Source: JBGPFS01 sp041483455 | Lineage (GTDB): Bacteria; Chloroflexota; Limnocylindria; Limnocylindrales; CSP1-4 | Assembly (NCBI GenBank): GCA_041483455.1 | Contig: JBGPFS010000034.1 | Coordinates: forward strand, 1 to 15,500 | Reading direction: 5' to 3' | Length of the DNA: 15,500 nt | Shown: positions 14,090 to 15,500 of the stretch, in pieces | Layout: every line of letters starts with the position of its first letter | How positions within the stretch are numbered: the stretch's first letter is position 1 | The notes under the pieces: model-generated | Told to the model about the DNA's origin: nothing | Seen by the model: the letters and a program-made list of their open reading frames with translations, nothing else | Databases searched by the model: none | Made by a program: the position numbers and the translations under genes

Positions 14090-15180
14090 GCCCTGCTCGT
14101 GGCCAGCTCGTCGGCCGTCGGCCGACGGGTGGTCGTGCCGGCGACCCCACGCGCCAGATCCCGGCCGGCCAACGCTCGCCCACAGCCGGGACAGGTCCCG
14201 TCGGGCGCGAGCAGGTCGCGGATCCGGTAGCCACGCCGCTCGATCAGCAGTCGCCCGCAGCCGGCGCACCGGGTGTCCTCGAGCCCCAGGTCGGGTGCGT
14301 TCCCCACGTACACGTGACGCAGCCCGGCCTCCCGCCCGAGCTCGGCCGCCCGTCGCAGGGTCGCCAGCGGCGTCGCCGGGACGTCGAGCATCTGGAAGGC
14401 CGGGAAGAAGCGGCTGACGTGCCACGGGGTCTCCGGTCCGAGGTGCTCGACGATCCAGCCCGTGAGGGCCCGCAGCTCCGCTTCGTCGTCGTTCCGGCCG
14501 GGGATGACGAGGGTCGTCACCTCGAGCCAGATGCCGACCCGCCGCAGGGCCAGGATCGCATCCAGGACGTGGACGAGACGGGCGCCGCACAGCCGGCGGT
14601 AGAAGTCGTCGTCGAACGCCTTCAGATCGACGTTCGCAGCATCGATCACCGTCCCGAGCAGATCGACGGCCTCGGGCGTGGCGTAAGCATCGGTCACGAA
14701 CAGGTTCCGGAGGCCGGCGGCCCTGGCCAGCCGAGCCGTCTCGAGGGCGTACTCGAGGAAGACCGTCGGCTCGACGTAGGTGTACGCGATCGAGCCGGCG
14801 CCGTGGGCCAGGGCCTCGGCCACGACCTCGGCCGGGGGCAGGGCCCGCGTGGGGAGCCGGATCCCGAGGCGGGGCGCCTGGGCGATCTCCCAGTTCTGGC
14901 AGAACCGGCAGTGGAACGGGCAGCCGGACGTCGCGATCGAATAGGCGGTCGAGCCGGGCGCGACGTGGAAGAGTGGCTTCTTCTCGATCGGGTCGGTCCC
15001 GGCCGCCACCACCGCGCCATAGGCCAGGCTCAGCAGCTGCCCGGCGCGGTTCTCCCGAACGCCGCAGATCCCGCGCCGGCCGGGTCGAACCAGGCAGCGA
15101 TGGGCGCACACCCCGCAGCGCACGCTGCCATCGGGCATGGGACTCGCCAGGAGCGACGGGACGGGTGCGGTGACCGGCAC
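14086..15180 (-). CDS. amrS: AmmeMemoRadiSam system radical SAM enzyme
   Basis: Predicted 364-residue radical SAM enzyme. The N-terminal cysteine motif VRCGVCAHRC...GICGVREN (C22, C25, C29, C39) precedes the family stretch DPIEKKPLFHVAPGS. The radical SAM CxxxCxxC motif is GCPFHCRFCQNW (C87, C91, C94), binding the 4Fe-4S cluster that cleaves SAM. AYTYVEPTVFLEY follows, then NVDLKAFDDDFYR and TTLVIPGRNDD, as in pyruvate-formate-lyase-activase-like members. The C-terminus carries CAGC and CPGC (C305, C308, C330, C333), a zinc-ribbon-like pair normal for this family. The GTG at 15180 is chosen because GAGG lies 6 nt upstream and residues before VRC resemble the family N-terminus. An ATG at 15138 would give 350 residues. 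The substrate is unknown to me. Confidence 0.9.
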   Translation of the reverse strand: MPVTAPVPSLLASPMPDGSVRCGVCAHRCLVRPGRRGICGVRENRAGQLLSLAYGAVVAAGTDPIEKKPLFHVAPGSTAYSIATSGCPFHCRFCQNWEIAQAPRLGIRLPTRALPPAEVVAEALAHGAGSIAYTYVEPTVFLEYALETARLARAAGLRNLFVTDAYATPEAVDLLGTVIDAANVDLKAFDDDFYRRLCGARLVHVLDAILALRRVGIWLEVTTLVIPGRNDDEAELRALTGWIVEHLGPETPWHVSRFFPAFQMLDVPATPLATLRRAAELGREAGLRHVYVGNAPDLGLEDTRCAGCGRLLIERRGYRIRDLLAPDGTCPGCGRALAGRDLARGVAGTTTRRPTADELATSRA

Positions 15181-15307
15181 GGTGAGCCTCGTCAGCGGTG
15201 CCTCCAGCAGGCCTGAGTCTTGCGCCGGGCGGGCTGTGCGGCCAGTGCCGGGCGGCACCCGTGGGCCCGTCCGAACCGCTCTGGCGCCGCGCGACCGAGC
15301 GAGCGCA

Positions 15308-15331
15308 CGATCCTCGCGCTCCGGAGGATCG
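15308..15331 (+). promoter_or_regulatory. Hairpin enclosing the amrA Shine-Dalgarno
   Basis: CGATCCTC (15308-15315) and GAGGATCG (15324-15331) are perfect 8-bp inverted arms with an 8-nt loop. The Shine-Dalgarno GGAGG (15323-15327), 8 nt before the ATG at 15336, lies almost wholly in the 3' arm and pairs with CCTC of the 5' arm. It may mask ribosome binding in the RNA or be a DNA operator in the 155-nt divergent gap. Confidence 0.45.
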
Positions 15332-15335
15332 AACG

Positions 15336-15500
15336 ATGGGCAGACTGCACACCCCGATTCGAACGGCCGCTGACGCCGACGCTCCGTCGGTGGCCACGCC
15401 ATCCACGGCCAGGCCCGACGGGGCCGAGCCGCCCCCGGTCGAGCTCGAGCCCGAAGCCCAGGGGATGCTCCTCGCACTGGCCCGCTCGGCGCTCGCCAGC
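15336..15500 (+). CDS. amrA: AmmeMemoRadiSam system protein A (AMMECR1-like), N-terminal fragment
   Basis: Only 55 residues fit before the right edge. The first 33 or so are an Ala/Pro/Thr-rich, probably disordered leader. The last visible part, ELEPEAQGMLLALARSALAS, matches the start of AMMECR1-domain proteins, which begin with an acidic helix followed by a LLxLAR-x-A pattern. GGAGG is 8 nt upstream of the ATG. It is divergent from amrS, and the presence of amrB and amrS next to it strongly supports the call, since the three families co-occur. The body of the domain is not visible, so integrity cannot be judged. Confidence 0.72.
   Translation, partial: MGRLHTPIRTAADADAPSVATPSTARPDGAEPPPVELEPEAQGMLLALARSALAS

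Noticed and set aside
13068..14234. Fusion of the hydrolase with upstream open frame
   Set aside because: The upstream part is a shadow of the Memo-like gene in another frame; a good ATG with a -10-like box occurs at 13067.
15241..15262. GTGCC/GGCAC short hairpin in the amrS-amrA gap
   Set aside because: Only 5 bp with a 4-nt loop, expected often by chance in DNA this GC-rich.
1..15500. CRISPR array, IS element, prophage or tRNA
   Set aside because: No regularly spaced repeats, transposase-like ORF, integrase or cloverleaf-like sequence was seen on either strand.

Overview
The window is GC-rich (roughly 70%) bacterial chromosome, densely packed with short intergenic gaps, GTG starts and several 4-nt ATGA/GTGA overlaps. 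I see no insertion sequence, phage gene, tRNA, rRNA or CRISPR array. The Ala/Arg/Gly-rich proteins, the TAnnnT-like boxes 6-7 nt ahead of several starts that lack a Shine-Dalgarno, and the gene families present suggest a high-GC Chloroflexota (Limnocylindria-like) or actinobacterium-like organism. This placement is inference, not proof.

Layout. (1) 1-1496, minus: a DHA2-type MFS drug exporter, cut by the left edge. (2) 1636-2118, plus: a hypothetical ORF without a convincing start. (3) 2170-2511, minus: a small double zinc-ribbon protein. (4) 2863-6985, plus: a translationally coupled operon of an SbcD/Mre11-like nuclease, a membrane-anchored YhaN/Rad50-like ATPase and an EamA permease, followed by a YciI-like gene (7017-7346). 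The operon is preceded by a palindrome and a strong leader hairpin. (5) 7350-8794, minus: a coupled pair of a polynucleotide-kinase-like P-loop protein and an anchored beta-rich surface protein. (6) 8849-10195, plus: a second MFS transporter, divergent from the kinase. (7) 10098-12144, minus: a citrate synthase with Glu at the catalytic Asp position, followed 7 nt later by a GT87/DUF2029 membrane glycosyltransferase whose 3' end overlaps the MFS gene. (8) 12222-13067, minus: an alpha/beta hydrolase. (9) 13160-15500: the AmmeMemoRadiSam set, with radical SAM AmrS and Memo-like AmrB coupled on the minus strand and the start of AMMECR1-like AmrA divergent on the plus strand.

How the genes work together. 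The SbcD/YhaN pair should form a two-part nuclease/ATPase at the inner membrane. The nuclease lacks two canonical metal-ligand residues. The ATPase has no cysteine, so no zinc hook, and carries a transmembrane hairpin in the middle of its coiled-coil region. The AmmeMemoRadiSam genes are a widely conserved set whose reaction is, to my knowledge, not well established. Here all three occur together, and the AmrA ribosome binding site lies inside a perfect hairpin. These two loci are the best candidates for under-described biology in the window. The remaining genes are ordinary metabolism and transport.
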